Positions 1-12,840 are shown, counted from the first letter of the stretch. The stretch: DNA of 64,000 nt from Dryas octopetala (GCA_963921425.1 OY992840.1:8620501-8684500), one strand, 5' to 3'. Notes: generated by a model from the letters alone, not told the origin. Numbers and translations are program-made.

Positions 1-769
1 GGTGGTGGTGTGGTTTGTGGTGTTACTGGTGTAGGCTTAGATCGCAAAGATGAAGAGAGTGAAGAGACAGAATGAGATGATTTAGGTTTTTTTTTTAAGG
101 ATCTGGTAGTGTAGGGTGCATGATAAAGATCATGTACCCTACATCTAACGGTCAATTTTAAATCAAACAAGAAAAAATAAATATATATATATATATATAC
201 TGTTGGTATCGGTATACCGACGGTTTAGGAATTTCTCTACCGCCTTCACCACCGCCCCCCACGGTTCGGTTAGATTACCGAACCAATTAAGCGGTCAGCC
301 CTCGGAACAGTTTATATCGGTTCGGTTACGTCGGATTCCGGTGGTGGTTCCATTTTTCCCGTCTACTGACCCATCCTTAGTTAGATCTTTCTCTGAGATT
401 TGGCTAAAGAGGCTTAGAACAACCCCAATAAACTTACCTATATTCTAGCTAAATTTATGAAAAAAAGAAAAGAGTTAAAAATCTATTTTAGCTAACTACT
501 TTTAAAATCTTACCTAGCAATGTTCTCTATTTTATCAATGATTCTGGTGGGTCTATAAAGAGAACGGTGGTTTGTACAAAAAAAAAAAAAAAAAAAAAGA
601 TGAAGAGCCTAAACATGTTAAGGGGAAGGAAAGGATTTTTTTTATTTAAAAAAAAAAAAGGAGTTAACAGGGTTAGAGGAGTGTTAAGTGAGTGAACAGG
701 TGTCAAAAGATTAGAAAAGAGACATGGGAGGGACATGAATTTTGGAGACAGAGGATCTGGACTCCTTAG
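1..769. other. Left-edge intergenic DNA, no gene recognised
   Basis: The stretch holds a GTG-rich edge, a (TA)n run near 181-199, and a GC-richer part at about 203-420 with several short palindromic GGTTCGG/CCGAACC motifs. These motifs look like the interior of a degraded DNA transposon, but I could not find both ends. Long A and T runs lie at 578-598 and 640-660. The short open frames here have no recognisable domain and low-complexity translations. Confidence 0.5.
111..142. repeat. Short inverted repeat (14-bp arms)
   Basis: The arms GTAGGGTGCATGAT and ATCATGTACCCTAC pair with one mismatch around a 4-base loop. Such a palindrome may be the remnant of a MITE end. No target duplication was found. 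Confidence 0.6.
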
Positions 770-2769
770 GAGGTGATCAGTTGGGCTATTTTTATAGACC
801 TACTGTTGAATGCTCTGTTGTGGAGGGAATTCGATTGTTGGCCTCTTATTTTCATTCTAATTACTTTTAGTATTGTCCCATATTATGTAATAACTAATAA
901 GGCAGGCCTGAGCTTACCTGTTTTTCTTTGTTTGTTTCTTAATAAAAACACTTACTTTACTTAATTAATCAAAAACATACTTAAACATAATAAGAAAAAT
1001 CTTAATTAATCCCATAAATATTAAAATTCAAATAGAAACACAAGAAGAAAATTGAGTGGCTATTTGTAGACGCAAATGCAGTTGCGCTGCTAGATGCCAA
1101 GCACTTAGCAACCTAACTAGTTGACGAACACGCGCGGACTGTTATTTTGCATAACAAATTAAGTGAGTCCCTTTGAGTAATTTAAGGAGTTTTTTTTGTC
1201 CTTACGATTAATAAATCTTAATCAAAATTACGTGAGTGGGATAATGTGAGATTTTGATCTCTATTATAATTATTTTTAATTTATATACATATTTAACGAT
1301 TATGAATTTGTAGATGTGATTCCACATTCACTCAAAAAATGTTATAAATCTACTTTATTATATGCTCACACACTCTTGGATTTATTACTATGATTAAAAG
1401 TTAATAAAGTAAACCTCCGGATATGATATTGGGACTTGTGAGACATGTCACCTTAATTTTTTTTTTTGGTATGTCATCCTAATTGCTACTCAGTTTTTAA
1501 TTTTTTTTGTATAACTAGAATGATCTATTTTTGCTGGAGTATAAATAGAATGATGTAAATTGAATATTTGATGTTTTTGCTCCAATACAGGCATCAATGC
1601 ATTAATATCTCAGCAAAGTTAAATGACCATTTCTTCCCTCTCCTACCAAATAAATATAAATTAAAGGTTTAAATGATATACATATACCGGCACTAGATCG
1701 AATTTCAACTCTACCTAAATTGTTATATACGCATCCAAATAAGAATATATTTTTGTACCCTTTCTTTTAATAGTAGCAGTGACATATACCTACTAAGTAT
1801 GTGAAATTGATGGTACATGGGTTTCTGGCATTATGGAAAGAGTCCAATCTTCCGAGGGATGCCAAAAAGTCAGCAGTATCATTGATGATTTTGATTGGAT
1901 TTGGCCCCCTTTGGCCTTCTAGATCTGTCTGACTTGCTGCTGAAAATCACAGTTTCCATGGTCAGTGACTCTAGTTTGGTGCTTAATCCAGTAGAGGGGA
2001 TTAGATAGTATGACTGCTTTCTCCCAATTATGGCTTATTCTCTTCTACTTCTGCTTAATTGGGAGAAGCTTAGAAGGTTCTCTAATAAGCCTTATTAATT
2101 GTTCCTTGGTCTAAGTTTGTTTTGGATTTCTCAAAACATTCCCCAAATGAGTTTTATTTTGTGGCTAGCCAGTAGAGGCCTCTTTATACTATCTGTAACT
2201 TCATTATCACTACCATTAATAGCTATGTGGCATGAGCTCCTTGCAAGTCAGCGAGTCATGTCATGTCTTGCATAAGTCTTTGTAATTAACTCAAAGTGGT
2301 GAGAGAATGAGAAAATGAGTTAGGATTCGTATAGGTTAAAGGTTTCATCCATTCGAATGTAATATACAAAAAAATTCATACTATGCATAGAATGTTTGAT
2401 ACAATACATGAGAATCGCTAACCACAACTATCCAATCCAAAGGGTGGCAAAAAATGGTTTACATGGGAAATAGGCTCAAATTTGACATTAATTTTCTTTT
2501 CTTTTTTTGGTACAAAGAAAGAAACATGAAAATGTTTGAGCCACACGTATATATAGTTAATTATATACTAGATGATTCTAATAGAGTTGAATAATCCCAT
2601 TAGTGCTTGAATTAAGATTTTGAAAATTTCCAAGAACTAAGGCTATTTAAAATGATAGCCAATTATCCAAAAAGAAAAAAAAAACATAACACACAATTAA
2701 GGGCTTATTAAAGACTTGAAATTTGTGCCAGAAGTATATATACAAGTTCCAAGTTTTATTGATTGTGCA
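770..2769. other. Intergenic DNA downstream of the phospholipase gene
   Basis: About 2 kb of AT-rich sequence without a supportable gene. It is the 3' flank of the minus-strand phospholipase gene. The only structured feature seen is the small T-tract insertion at 1445-1484. Confidence 0.5.
1445..1484 (-). mobile_element. Ultra-short retroposon scar
   Basis: A 14-bp direct repeat (ATGTCACCTTAATT and ATGTCATCCTAATT, 12 of 14 identical) flanks a 12-bp insert that reads ACC followed by A9 on the minus strand. The pattern, an A tail plus a target duplication, is that of target-primed retroposition with almost total 5' truncation. With two mismatches it is one of the weaker members of the set in this window. 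Confidence 0.45.
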
Positions 2770-4404
2770 TTAAGATGGGCTAGGCAAACAAGTATGCATG
2801 TGATGCAGTCCCTCTCTTTCAAGATTCAAACTAGTCAAGTTCTTTGCCTTGCTTGTATACAATTTTTTCACATTAGATCCCTGATCTTGAAGCAACCTCA
2901 CTAGACTTCTCTTAGCATTTGCTCTAAATGGGCAATTTGATGCCAAGAAGCCATCCACCAAATGCAGGTATGCCTCCAAATCATGGCAGCAAGCCACATC
3001 AGCATTGGGCTTCAAATAAGGTGACATTTTTGTGTCAACCCTGAGCTCTGTCCCAACATGTGAGTAAGCCAAAGGCATGTTGTTGTCAAGCATGTCACCA
3101 AGCTTTGAGTTCTTGAGCTTCTCTTCAAGCACTCCCTCTCCTACAAAGATTCCCGGAACCCTTGTGATCACATCTTGGGAGTTGACAATCCTTAAAACTT
3201 TGACATTTTTGTCATTGATTCGGTTCGTGAAGCCGCGGTTCCCCACGCGGGGCCCACCGAAGGAAAAGACTGCCACCGGCGGCATGTTTTGGGCGCATGT
3301 GCTGAGCTCGTCGCCGACTAGCAAGGCTATGGCAGCGCCGAGGCTGTGCCCGGTGACAGTTATACTTAGTGTCTCTCCCTTGTACAACTCCTTCAGCCTT
3401 TGAACCTCTTCCACCACCGACTCCGAAAGGCTGGGCACGTGCGCTCCACGTGTTTTGTACAAGCTCAGAAACCCACACTCCACTTTTGCATTGTCTTGCT
3501 CTCCACCTTCGCTCGAGGGCATCTGCTTCAGTTGGGCTCTCACGTTCTCAGCCCACTCAAGACACGTGGAGGTTCCACGGAGGGCAATGACGATGTCACG
3601 ACGCCCCATCCGTGCAATCTCCCGCTTATCGTCGCAAACTGCAACGTATCCGACCCAGCTCGACCGCTGGGTCATCCACCCGAGATCCGGTGCCACATCA
3701 TCGACCCAATCGGGCAACCCGATGGATGACGTGGCGTAAAGGCTCTTCGTGACCTTATAAGACCTATCCGGCAACGCCACTTGGCGGGGCAGTTGAGTTT
3801 CCTCCGCCGACATGGCGGGATTGGAGTGGAACGAATGGTAGGCCGCCTGTATGAACTCGCCGTACCTGACGACCTCCCGCCGGAGATTCTCGTCGAGCGG
3901 GTCAAGTAGTCCGGCCCAGTTTTTGCTACCGTGGTACTCGCGCCACCGGGAGCTCAGATTGTTCCTGGGCGAATACTCCGCCGTCTTGGACAGGAGTCGC
4001 TGGAGGCGGCGGAGGTGTCTCGGCGACATTTCCTCGGCGGCGGCCTTCACTTGGGGCCAAATCCGGGCCAGATTGAGTCCTTCCAGCGGACCCTTTGCCC
4101 GGGTTTCCAACCGGGTATTCGGATCCGGGCCCGGTTGCCGGTCGAGTCGGGTAGCTGGGGTTGGGGGAGGCTTCTGGAGGAGCTTGTCGAGGTTGGCGAG
4201 GTGCTTCCGAGTCAACTCGGTAGTTGTGGTTGCGGCAGGTTTGAGAGCATGAGACTGTGAGGCCGCAGCAGCTGAATAAGAACAAGAAGACGGTGTTCTT
4301 GTTAATGGGTTCAACGGAGACGCGTGGGTTCTGCAGTTGAAGCTGGCGCGTCGGGCCTGAAACAGGTTCAGGTTGTGAGCTGGAAACGTGGATCCGACTA
4401 GCAT
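2770..4404 (-). CDS. Plastid-type class-3 lipase, phospholipase A1-I gamma (DAD1-like)
   Basis: A single-exon gene of 544 residues. The lipase motif GHSLG at residues 352-356 gives the catalytic Ser354. Asp411 in [11 protein letters not shown] and a His in [10 protein letters not shown] (about 474) complete the expected triad. The core follows the PLA1-I gamma / DAD1-like group: a [17 protein letters not shown] block (153-171), the [13 protein letters not shown] block (180-192), [12 protein letters not shown] (232-243) and FGGPRVGN (382-389). Residues 1-60 are rich in Ser, Thr, Ala and Arg and poor in acidic residues, as in a chloroplast transit peptide. Family members release fatty acids from plastid glycerolipids and phospholipids, which can feed jasmonate synthesis. 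Lack of introns is usual for the group. The start is the first ATG after a CT-rich leader. The frame is intact; which paralogue it is cannot be told. Confidence 0.9.
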   Translation of the reverse strand: MLVGSTFPAHNLNLFQARRASFNCRTHASPLNPLTRTPSSCSYSAAAASQSHALKPAATTTTELTRKHLANLDKLLQKPPPTPATRLDRQPGPDPNTRLETRAKGPLEGLNLARIWPQVKAAAEEMSPRHLRRLQRLLSKTAEYSPRNNLSSRWREYHGSKNWAGLLDPLDENLRREVVRYGEFIQAAYHSFHSNPAMSAEETQLPRQVALPDRSYKVTKSLYATSSIGLPDWVDDVAPDLGWMTQRSSWVGYVAVCDDKREIARMGRRDIVIALRGTSTCLEWAENVRAQLKQMPSSEGGEQDNAKVECGFLSLYKTRGAHVPSLSESVVEEVQRLKELYKGETLSITVTGHSLGAAIALLVGDELSTCAQNMPPVAVFSFGGPRVGNRGFTNRINDKNVKVLRIVNSQDVITRVPGIFVGEGVLEEKLKNSKLGDMLDNNMPLAYSHVGTELRVDTKMSPYLKPNADVACCHDLEAYLHLVDGFLASNCPFRANAKRSLVRLLQDQGSNVKKLYTSKAKNLTSLNLEREGLHHMHTCLPSPS

Positions 4405-4518
4405 CGTGTGAAAATCACGCGCTCACAGAGAGAGATGAGAGAAGAGAGACAGAGACTCAGAGAGAGACTCAGAGCCTGCGCAAGTTACAAGCAAAGTAAG
4501 AAGGAATGGATCAACGTG

Positions 4519-4530
4519 CGTATATATAAA
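4519..4530 (-). promoter_or_regulatory. Probable TATA box of the phospholipase gene
   Basis: The sequence TTTATATATACG on the minus strand lies about 115 bp upstream of the ATG. It is followed by a leader rich in CTCT runs (about 4410-4470), typical of plant 5' UTRs. Transcription would start near 4490. Confidence 0.5.
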
Positions 4531-6297
4531 CTCTGCTCTTAACGAAATGCCCTTAGACTTCACAATAATTACAGGAAAACCAGCACTCGCTCTGACCTTT
4601 TTTTGTGTTGTAAAGAAATATTATTGACCATTTCTTCTTCAGTTATTTTATCTCTGATAATTGAATAAATGGAATTTGGGCAAAGACAAAATCGTTCTTA
4701 AAAGTCTGCGTCCAGCCCAAAACGCTGTCTCTCACTTGATGGTAATTGACCAAAATATCCCTGCCCAATGACTTCAAAGTTCAGACTATTCAACTGATTT
4801 GACGGCTTTGCCCTTACTTGGGCATCACTTGACGAGACTATTTTTTGATGTGGACTTTCTTTTTATTCGTATTATGTTTATTTTTTTGTTTCCATTTTTA
4901 TACTCGATCTCGTCTTCTGGACTTTTCTCTGATAAGTGAAAAATGAAGGACCGGCAACCAACCATTCACAATCTGTGGTAAACGCCTAAGAGGCGAACGG
5001 ACAGGACCCAAAAGCAGCCATGTGAACAGTACTATGTGAACATTTTTACTTAGAACATCATATTTTTAATTAAGATAGGGCCCACTTATAAAACATGTAT
5101 CACACAAACTGATCAAATGTAGATTGCATCTCTAATATTTTGGTCTCACATTTATTAGGTATATGACTTATAGATGGTTTCTTTAATGTGGGATGCAAAA
5201 TGGATTGTTATTAATTAGATGTGAGATAATGTTTGGATGCTCACCATACAATATTTAAGTATTGTTTCATATCTTGTATTAATTCTGTATCTTTTATACC
5301 TATTAAAAAAAAATTTAGTGATTTATAATAATACAAGTTGACACCTCTATTAGAGAGGTCATACACAATATACTATTAAAATTTTGTCTCCTTAGCATTA
5401 TTGATATTAGTATTATAAAACTTTAAGTGGGTGTTTTAGTCTTATATATCCTTGTTCGAACAGCATGCAGACACATAAATGTTGAGCGCTTTATTCTTGA
5501 ATATATTGTAGTGTTGAGCGTTGGGCTGGTGAAGTAACTTTAGTTGAGGAAGTGAAGATGATTTCTTGCTCAAGCTGGTGAATAAAATTTTAGTGGAAAA
5601 TAAATGTTAAGTAATAATTTTGGCTATATTGAAATAAAATTCCTTATTTATTTGATGCAATATATAGACTTGGAACATAGTATGATTCATAAGCAACAAT
5701 CCCATAATAATTTTGGCTATTTTGAAATGCAATATTTCCCTATTCTTGGAGTTTCGGTCAAATCAAACTTATGACAAATTTTGACAGATGCCAATAACAT
5801 GACAACATCGATCACCCCATATATGATCATCAAATAGGTCATGTTTGTGATTGGGAGAATATATAAGCTGATCGAGGAATTAAGTTCTGAACCTTGAACG
5901 AGGAATTAAGTTGTGATAGGGTGTAGACTTAATTTGGATGAAGTAAAAGGTTGAATCTTGAACGAGTAGTTTCCAATTAAAAGAAAGACTAGCCAGCTGA
6001 CATGCATAATATTCAAGTCAAATAGTTATGTCAAAATTTTTTCAAGCAGATAATTTCTGTCTTAGTTGGTTGGTAATGGGATTCTCTCGAGCTTCAACCA
6101 GCTGCGCATGCTATGACAGATTAATTATCCTGATAATACCCAATTATCCAAACTACTAAAACACATATTCCCTTCTTAATTACGTAATGACCATATATAC
6201 CATTTTTATGAAAATGCAAACATACTATTTTTAGATGTAGGAAATTAATTAACTAATCAAACTCCTGTAAGATTTGAATTTCATATATATGTATATA
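4531..6297. other. Intergenic DNA upstream of the phospholipase gene
   Basis: AT-rich spacer with no supportable gene. Two small direct repeats were noticed: the phrase AATAATTTTGGCTAT at about 5612 and 5703, and CGAGGAATTAAGTT at about 5873 and 5899. Nothing else organised was seen. Confidence 0.5.
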
Positions 6298-6305
6298 TAT
6301 TTATA

Positions 6306-7141
6306 GGGAGGTGATTTTCGCACTCCTCTTTTTTCTATTTGCACTCCTTCTATTTTTTTAAATGTTTGTATATATTTTTATTATTTATTTTCCACATATA
6401 CCCTTTGGCTTTTAATTATAGAATTAATGTCACCTATGCAACATTAAATCATACACATTTAATTTTTAAAACTGTCATAATAATATATCTATTTCTATAA
6501 CTCTTTTTTAAAAAAGGAATAAAAACTTATGTAATTCTCTACACTTCTGTTCGTTTTCATGATATAGTACATCTTTTTTTTTCTTATTAAGCTGTCATAT
6601 GACATTTATTTTTTAAAAAATTAAATATGCTACAAATAAGTAGTGGTTGCGTGGCATGAGAACATTTTTCTTGGCAGTATCAAAAGACCTAAAAATGAGG
6701 GAGTGGACTAATTGAAAACCCTAATTAATTCATAACACAAAACCCACTATCAAAAGAAGAAGATACATAAATCATGACCCTCATGAAGAAAACAAAAAAA
6801 AAAATATGACATGCTAAATATTTTTCTAATAAAGTATAGAATGATGATTGAAAGCACGTACAAGACTGGTTCACAAAAGAAAAAAAAAATGGCATAAAAG
6901 ACAAAGAGATGCAAGATGAAGAAGATACGACGAGGGGAATAAAAAATTACTTATTTTTATTTTTTTAATAAGTATGAGAGAATATAGGAAAAAATAATCA
7001 TTACTGAAAGATAATTAAAATAAAAATTTAACAGCCATAAAGGGTCAATTTAAAAATATATAATAAAAATATACAAAATACATTAAAAAAAAAAAAGATG
7101 AAGTGCAAACGGAGAAAAGAGGAGTGTGAAAATTGTCTCCC
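6306..7141. mobile_element. Non-autonomous TIR element, 8-bp target duplication
   Basis: An 836-bp AT-rich element flanked by a perfect 8-bp duplication, TATTTATA (6298-6305 and 7142-7149). The left end starts GGGAGGTGATTTTCGCACTC; the complement of the right end starts GGGAGACAATTTTCACACTC. Both then run into CTCTTTT and a second GCACT or GCAC box. The start GGGAG, the GCAC(A/T)CC box and the A/T-only 8-bp target resemble the large MULE at 37715-44937, so it may be a distant relative. It has no coding sequence. Confidence 0.8.
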
Positions 7142-7219
7142 TATTTATATAGTGATTTTATTACAAAATGACCTTACATATCCGACATGTAAAGAATATG
7201 ACAGAAGTTGTAAAATTTT

Positions 7220-7263
7220 AAAATATTGATATTTTTTTTTTGGCCACGGAAAATATTGATATT
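7220..7263 (-). mobile_element. Ultra-short retroposon scar
   Basis: A perfect 14-bp direct repeat (AAAATATTGATATT) flanks a 16-bp insert. On the minus strand the insert reads CCGTGGCC followed by A8. The GGCC-A(n) head matches the inserts at 19532, 26145 and 57200, which suggests one source family whose copies were cut to a few bases plus tail. Confidence 0.7.
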
Positions 7264-7927
7264 ATTATTCCATTGGGTTTGGCATCCATTCATCTCCTTC
7301 TCCACTATATGGACAATTTTATTTCACTTTCATTTCACGTTATTTTTTCATGGTGGAACCGTGGAACTTTTTTTAACTTTCATTTTCATGGTGGTACTTT
7401 TTTTGTGGAACTGACAAAGTTAGTAAGAGGCACAAGCACTATGTATGGATACAAATATCTTTCAGCTATTATTTCTAGTTGATGGAATTATGACAACTTT
7501 AGAGCAAAGTGCTAACCTCCAAAACGTACTCGTTAACATTGCGAGTGAATTGTACACTTTTATGTATTAGTCTTGCGACCAATAATGGTTAATTGGAATA
7601 TTAATCTAGGATAGATAGCAGCGTTAGTCTCATGGTTAATTTATAATAATAATAATAATTTGTATAATTATATATAAAGTAATATTGTTTACCAAACAAT
7701 CGAATAACATAAAATGTTTATATTGTCATGTTGATTTATATCACTACATATTGATCAGTTAAGAATCAATATTTAATCAATAATTTAGATTTATAGTCAA
7801 CATTAGGCTAAGGGACAAAAAATCTTCCAATAAATATATCTATTAGATGTTTTCACTTAACAATTAATATTTTTGGTTAAATACTAATTAATTCACGTGT
7901 GTGTTGATGTAGAGAAAACAAAATTTA

Positions 7928-8056
7928 GAGGACTTGGGGTAGGCCAGTTGGCCAAGCAGTTGTGCTGCCCCCCACCTCACCGGGTTTTCGATCCCCCCCC
8001 CCCCCCCTCCCCCCTCTAGGCCTTTTTCCTTGGCCTCCCTTTGTAACAAAAAAAAA
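7928..8056 (+). mobile_element. SINE with 17-bp target duplication
   Basis: A 129-bp insert between perfect 17-bp direct repeats (AGAGAAAACAAAATTTA at 7911-7927 and 8057-8073). The 5' part has an A-box-like stretch (GGCCAGTTGGCCAAGCAG), then GGGTTTTCGATCCC, close to a pol III B box. The 3' end is an A tail of about 10. It contains an unusual C tract of about 14 with one T-broken extension. Structure and size fit a tRNA-derived plant SINE. The perfect duplication says the insertion is young. Confidence 0.85.
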
Positions 8057-8663
8057 AGAGAAAACAAAATTTACTACCTATTTTATTATAAATGACTAGT
8101 GGGGGTCATATCAATTTAGTGGGAGGTAGAGTGCTAAACTCCACATTTACAGTAATAATTTCATTTTACCTCTCTTAAATTAAGAATTAATTTACAACTT
8201 ATCTGTGTTTTGCCACGTAGCTTATTGTAGTGCTTTCTAACAACATATTCATTGAGAGAATGATGGGGGACTTCATATTATTTAATTGAGAGTTGTAAAT
8301 TGCTCTCATCACAACACAAACAACCTACTTTTTGAACCCCACTGGTCACTATTATTAATGGGCTCCTTCATCAACTTCTTTATTGATTACTCCAATAAGG
8401 TCATGTAATATTATACAAACAAAATTTGAGCATAAGCATATTATATAGACCAAACCCACATTAAATTAAGGGAAGCTATATATACACATCTGAACATTTT
8501 TTGCAAAGCATCAGTTTTTCCTCTTAACAGCACCTATTTAACGACGCCGCATTGTGAGACTGACTACATGGATTTTATAGGAAAGTTGGCTAGCTGGTCG
8601 TAGCCTACAATTATGAAAAAACACAATCAATAATGTATGTAAATAGAATGAGTAATTAATCCT

Positions 8664-8776
8664 ATTCTTGTTTTTTTTTTTTTTTTTTTTTTTTTTGAGT
8701 TGGGGGATGAGGGATTGAACTTGGATGCATTGTGAATAATTCTACGGCTCTTCTAACTAAGTTACCTAACAACTAC
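8664..8776 (-). mobile_element. tRNA-derived SINE, minus strand
   Basis: A 113-bp insert between perfect 10-bp repeats (AATTAATCCT at 8654-8663 and 8777-8786). On the minus strand it has an A-box-like TAACTTAGTTAGAAGAGC, a B-box-like AGTTCAATCCC and a long A tail (the T run 8671-8696). It is a different SINE family from the one at 7928. Confidence 0.75.
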
Positions 8777-8859
8777 AATTAATCCTCTTTTCTTAGATAT
8801 ATGGTATGTTTATGTTATATTTTAAGATTATTAATCAAATATTACAAACTTATAAAACA

Positions 8860-9386
8860 ATACTTGTCCGTTACCTGGTGTGGTTCGGGTGGATGTGGAT
8901 GCTGCTACAAAGAGTTCTGAGTGTGTTTATGGGCTTGGGGTTATTTGTAGGGATGAGAAGGGGGAGGTACTTGTGGCGGTCTCTCAGCCGCTTGTGGGCA
9001 CGGTCTCTGTTTTGGTTGCTGAATTGTGTGCTATTCGGTATGGTTTGACGGTGACAAGGGATCATGGTTTCCAACAGGTAGTCTTGTATTTGGATGCGTA
9101 GCTGGCAATTAAGGTGGTCACTAGTGAGGTTCAATTTTTATTCGGCGGATGGTTTGTTACTTGATGAGATTAAGTTTCTTTCTAGTAGTTTTACTCCCTT
9201 AGGTTTTATTTATAATTCTTGTGTCTGTAATCGTGCGGCGCATGCTTTCGCAAGATTTGCACTCACGTGTTCAGACTCCATTCTCTGGGACGTTTGTCTT
9301 ACTTGGTTGGCTGATATTTTGGCTCTTGATGTCAACATTGGTTAATTAATAATTACCTTTTTTTCTCAAAAAAAAAAAAAAAAAGA
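8860..9386 (+). mobile_element. 5'-truncated LINE carrying an RNase H domain remnant
   Basis: The plus strand encodes a plant L1-type RNase H domain (reverse-transcriptase-like, PF13456 style): VRVDVDAAT, then YGLGVICRDEKGEVLVAVSQ, then VAELCAIRYGL, then VVLYLDA. It begins at about 8879. A stop codon follows LDA, where the family usually has a polar residue, and further stops and frame changes follow through 9345, so it is dead. The end is a CTC-A18 tail (9367-9384). Short repeats ATAAAACA at 8852-8859 and 9387-9394 may be its target duplication. Only the last sixth or so of a LINE is present. A host gene is unlikely because of the tail and the breaks. Confidence 0.75.
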
Positions 9387-9659
9387 ATAAAACATGAGAA
9401 CAATTATATGTATCTGATCATAAATAAGTCAAATATTCAATATGACAACTTAACATGCCAAATATATTGTCTAAAAAAAAATGAAAATTTCCTTAAATAA
9501 GATATTGTGAAAGTTTTCAAGTTGAAAGAGATAACTCTTCTTGCGGGTTGCATCTCTACTTTGTGTGCCAAGAGATGATAATTGGCAACCCCAAGGCCCA
9601 AGATTTAGTGATAGCACTGTTGAATATTACTGCTAAGTTCAATGTTTAAGTAGTGCTTG

Positions 9660-9769
9660 ATGTACCAACTAGTTACTAGTCTAATTATATTTTTCTCCAC
9701 AATGTTGGAGATGTCTCAAATTCTAATCCTCTCTCTTGATCCAGATAAAAAAAAAAAAAAAAAAAACAG
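9660..9769 (+). mobile_element. Probable SINE-like retroposon
   Basis: A 110-bp segment ends in an A run of about 19 and is flanked by AAGTAGTGCTTG and AAGTAGTACTTG (11 of 12 identical, 9648-9659 and 9770-9781). A weak B-box-like AATTCTAATCC lies near 9719. The flanking repeats and tail support retroposition; the SINE label is less certain. Confidence 0.55.
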
Positions 9770-11400
9770 AAGTAGTACTTGCGGGGATGTCTAGGAAGAA
9801 CATGTTGGCAAGTTACCAAATTGTAGGTTGAGGTTGAGAACTGCCCATTATGTATTTTGAGGTTCTATATATAGGTGGTATGTTAAATAACAAGGACAAT
9901 CTAGCTAAAACATGTCATTTGTTACAGGATCTGAGTTATATATACAAACTTGTAACAAATTAATTACATTGTTTAACTAGTCTCTCATGTTATGCAATCA
10001 ACATATATATATATGATATGTGATAGAGAGACGCTCTTCTAAATTTGTATTATATAGTGTTTTCGAGGGTGAGTACCTACACAAATGGTAGACTTTTAAA
10101 TATATATCGTATTTAAATTTAATTTTGATGTACTATTCCAACAAAAGCCTGAATTAATGCCAAAAAAAATGAAAGCCACATGAGTTTTCTTACTTCACAC
10201 AAATGTGACAGGTCCCACTCTAACACTAGCTAGCTCCCCAAGGAAACATGCGCACATTTCACATGTTGCCCAATTAATATATAGGGACTACAGTTGACTA
10301 TTTGTAATTTGTAAAGGCCTCATCTTTTTCTCGATGAGTTGGGAAATTCCCCTCTATGGGGTTCACTTTCTCATTCTATAATGATGACAAGCAATAAAGG
10401 GGATAATCCACCCTTTTGTCACGTTTACTATGTATATATACTTGATTAATTTTACAGTGGGACAAAATAGAGTGGATGTGGGATTTCATTTCAACAGGGA
10501 AAGTACAATCCGTGTTAAATTATCTATCTCTAAATTAAATATTAAACATGTTTGCCTTGTGGCCTAGCTAGCTGCCAATTGTTAATAGATAGTGGGTCAT
10601 GCACAACGTGCGACATGCCAATGGCGTGGATTTAATTTACTTTTAAGTTTGATTAACGTACAGAGTAATAGACACTTTTTTAAGAAACTAAGTAATAATT
10701 AAATTGTAGAAACTTTTAGTGACAGATGAAAAAAGATAGCTATAGACTCGTATCATATTCTATGGATTTCAACAAAGATAGACTACCGACCCAATCCCAG
10801 TCGTAATTACAAAGAAGAAAAGTGGTGGCCGGCCTGCTCCAAGCATACAACTTAGAACTAAGTTGAGTTATGAGTAGGGACCAAAAGGGGGTTGGTTGAA
10901 AAGAAGAAAAAGAGAGATGCATGGGTCATATACGAGTGTGTGCTCTTTTGTTTGGTAGAGTGCAAATGGAGGGATCAGAGTACATCAACATGGAATGATC
11001 ACCATCTTGTCCTTACAAAGCTAAAATTAAGGATTCAAACAAGGAAATAATAAGTTTATTATTATTTGAACCAAATGTTTTTTCAACTTTGTTCTTAACT
11101 TACATGGCATTTTTAAATTGAGTTATACCATATTATTCGCCTTTTAATACAATGATGTAGTGTGTATACAATATCATCTGTAAGTTGAGAAAAACAAAAC
11201 TCGACAAAGAATTAGAAAAGTGGTATTTCTCTTTTCTAAAATATAGTGTCACGAGCTCTAGTGTATAGCTCATGTGACACTAGGGTTTAGTGAAAATGTG
11301 GTATCCTAGGTTTAAATCTTGTGTTTTGGGGAAAATATAAGAGAGCACTGTTACACTCACTAAATTTGATTAATCAAAAAATAATGTGATGTTATTTCAT

Positions 11401-11456
11401 TTATTCAATTATGTGTTCACTTTGGTATTTATTCAATTATGTGTTCACTTTGGTCT
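11401..11456. repeat. Two tandem copies of a 28-bp unit
   Basis: The unit TTATTCAATTATGTGTTCAC plus CTTTGGTA-type end occurs twice back to back with no mismatch in its first 25 bases, implying a recent slippage or duplication. Confidence 0.85.
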
Positions 11457-12361
11457 TATTTACTTATTATCAATTTAACACGAGCATGTGTACACATTAT
11501 TTGGTGACTCTAACAATATTGAACCATAATATATATAGGACCTAAGACTTATAATATTATATATGGGCCTACTAGTTCCAATTATGAAAACCGTCCCATT
11601 TATAAGCAATACCAAATATGGGAGATAATTTCATTTCCTTTCATCCAATACACACTAGCTAAGAAAAGTACTTGACTCCTACATGCAAAGAGGAAAATTT
11701 AATTATACCATACAAATATATTGTATGACATATAAATATTTTTTAAATTTTCTATGTTGATGAGTTCAATTTTTCACTACTAAAATATAAAGTTTCTATC
11801 ACCTTAATGTGTTAAATTGTATGACATACATATATACACTCTACAAATAGTATTTTTTTCTTACCAATAAATCTATCATGTGTCATTACTGTATAGCAAG
11901 AAATAGTGAAAGTTACATGCGAGGAACCGATAAAGGAAAAACACGGTCTTCTCTATTCCCCACATTTTCCATCATTCCAACTTTTGTGGGTGGGAATAAA
12001 AAAGTTGTATTTGGTGGCCGGTGGTACCAAATATATGTAGTTTTAGACTTTTAGTAGTGAGTGCACCAAAAGGTTGACAGTGACTGTGTAGACACGCAGC
12101 CGAATGCGGTCGTGAGGAAAAGACAGCGACTGTATACACACAGATTTGAACTTAATTATAAAACAGCTTAGCGTGCAAGTAATAAACTAATTAATCCTCC
12201 AAATGCGCAAGCAAATTAAAATCATACGTGAGAAAGAGAAGAGAGATGGAGGAAATCCGAAAGCCCAACAACCAAACTTAACTAAGGGTTTAAGCCTTAA
12301 TTAATGGTATTATGTGAAATGCGAAAGTGCACAATAATTTGTGCAGATTCTTGACCTTGCA

Positions 12362-12725
12362 ATTACGCTAATTTTATTATAAATTTATTCTAATTAGGTA
12401 GCATTTTCTTTACGGAATGAGTTCGATAGGAACGTCATTCTCATTCGCATTTCAAGAAAATTAATAATAATCAATGAATATATCTCAATTCTAATCTATT
12501 ACTTTTTATTTACTCTCCACTTGGGCTAATTAACGATTTTCTCCTATTACGCTAGCTTATATAAATTTATTATCATTAGGTAGCATTTGTATTCCAAGAT
12601 GAGTTAGCGAGCACCATTCTAATTCGGGTCATTCTCATTTTAACTTTTTAAGTCAATGAAAATTAATCAATAATACTCATATTTTCCAATATTTCAATTT
12701 ATGCCATATGAGGTAATTAGGGTTG
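12362..12725. repeat. Diverged tandem duplication, about 184-bp unit
   Basis: ATTACGCTA, then TAGGTAGCATTT, then GATGAGTT or AATGAGTT, then TCATTCTCATT occur in the same order at 12362 and again at 12546. The copies differ by many substitutions and small indels, so the duplication is old. Confidence 0.65.
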
Positions 12726-12840
12726 CTTTGCGTTTCTGTACGTTCATGCATGTGCATAACTTTGTTCTTCATTGGATATATATAAGTATGTTATATCTAT
12801 CTTTTATTTCTTTGTTTTTTTTTTTTTTTTTTGTAAAGAT

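Noticed and set aside
3077-4285. Several open frames of 70-130 codons antisense or shifted to the phospholipase gene
   Set aside because: They overlap a clear conserved lipase, show no domain, and arise from its GC-rich codon pattern.
7928-8776. tRNA genes
   Set aside because: The A- and B-box-like stretches lie in short A-tailed inserts with target duplications and cannot fold into a full cloverleaf by eye; they are SINEs.
8879-9345. Host RNase H-like gene
   Set aside because: Stops and frame changes, an A tail and possible target repeats show a truncated LINE.
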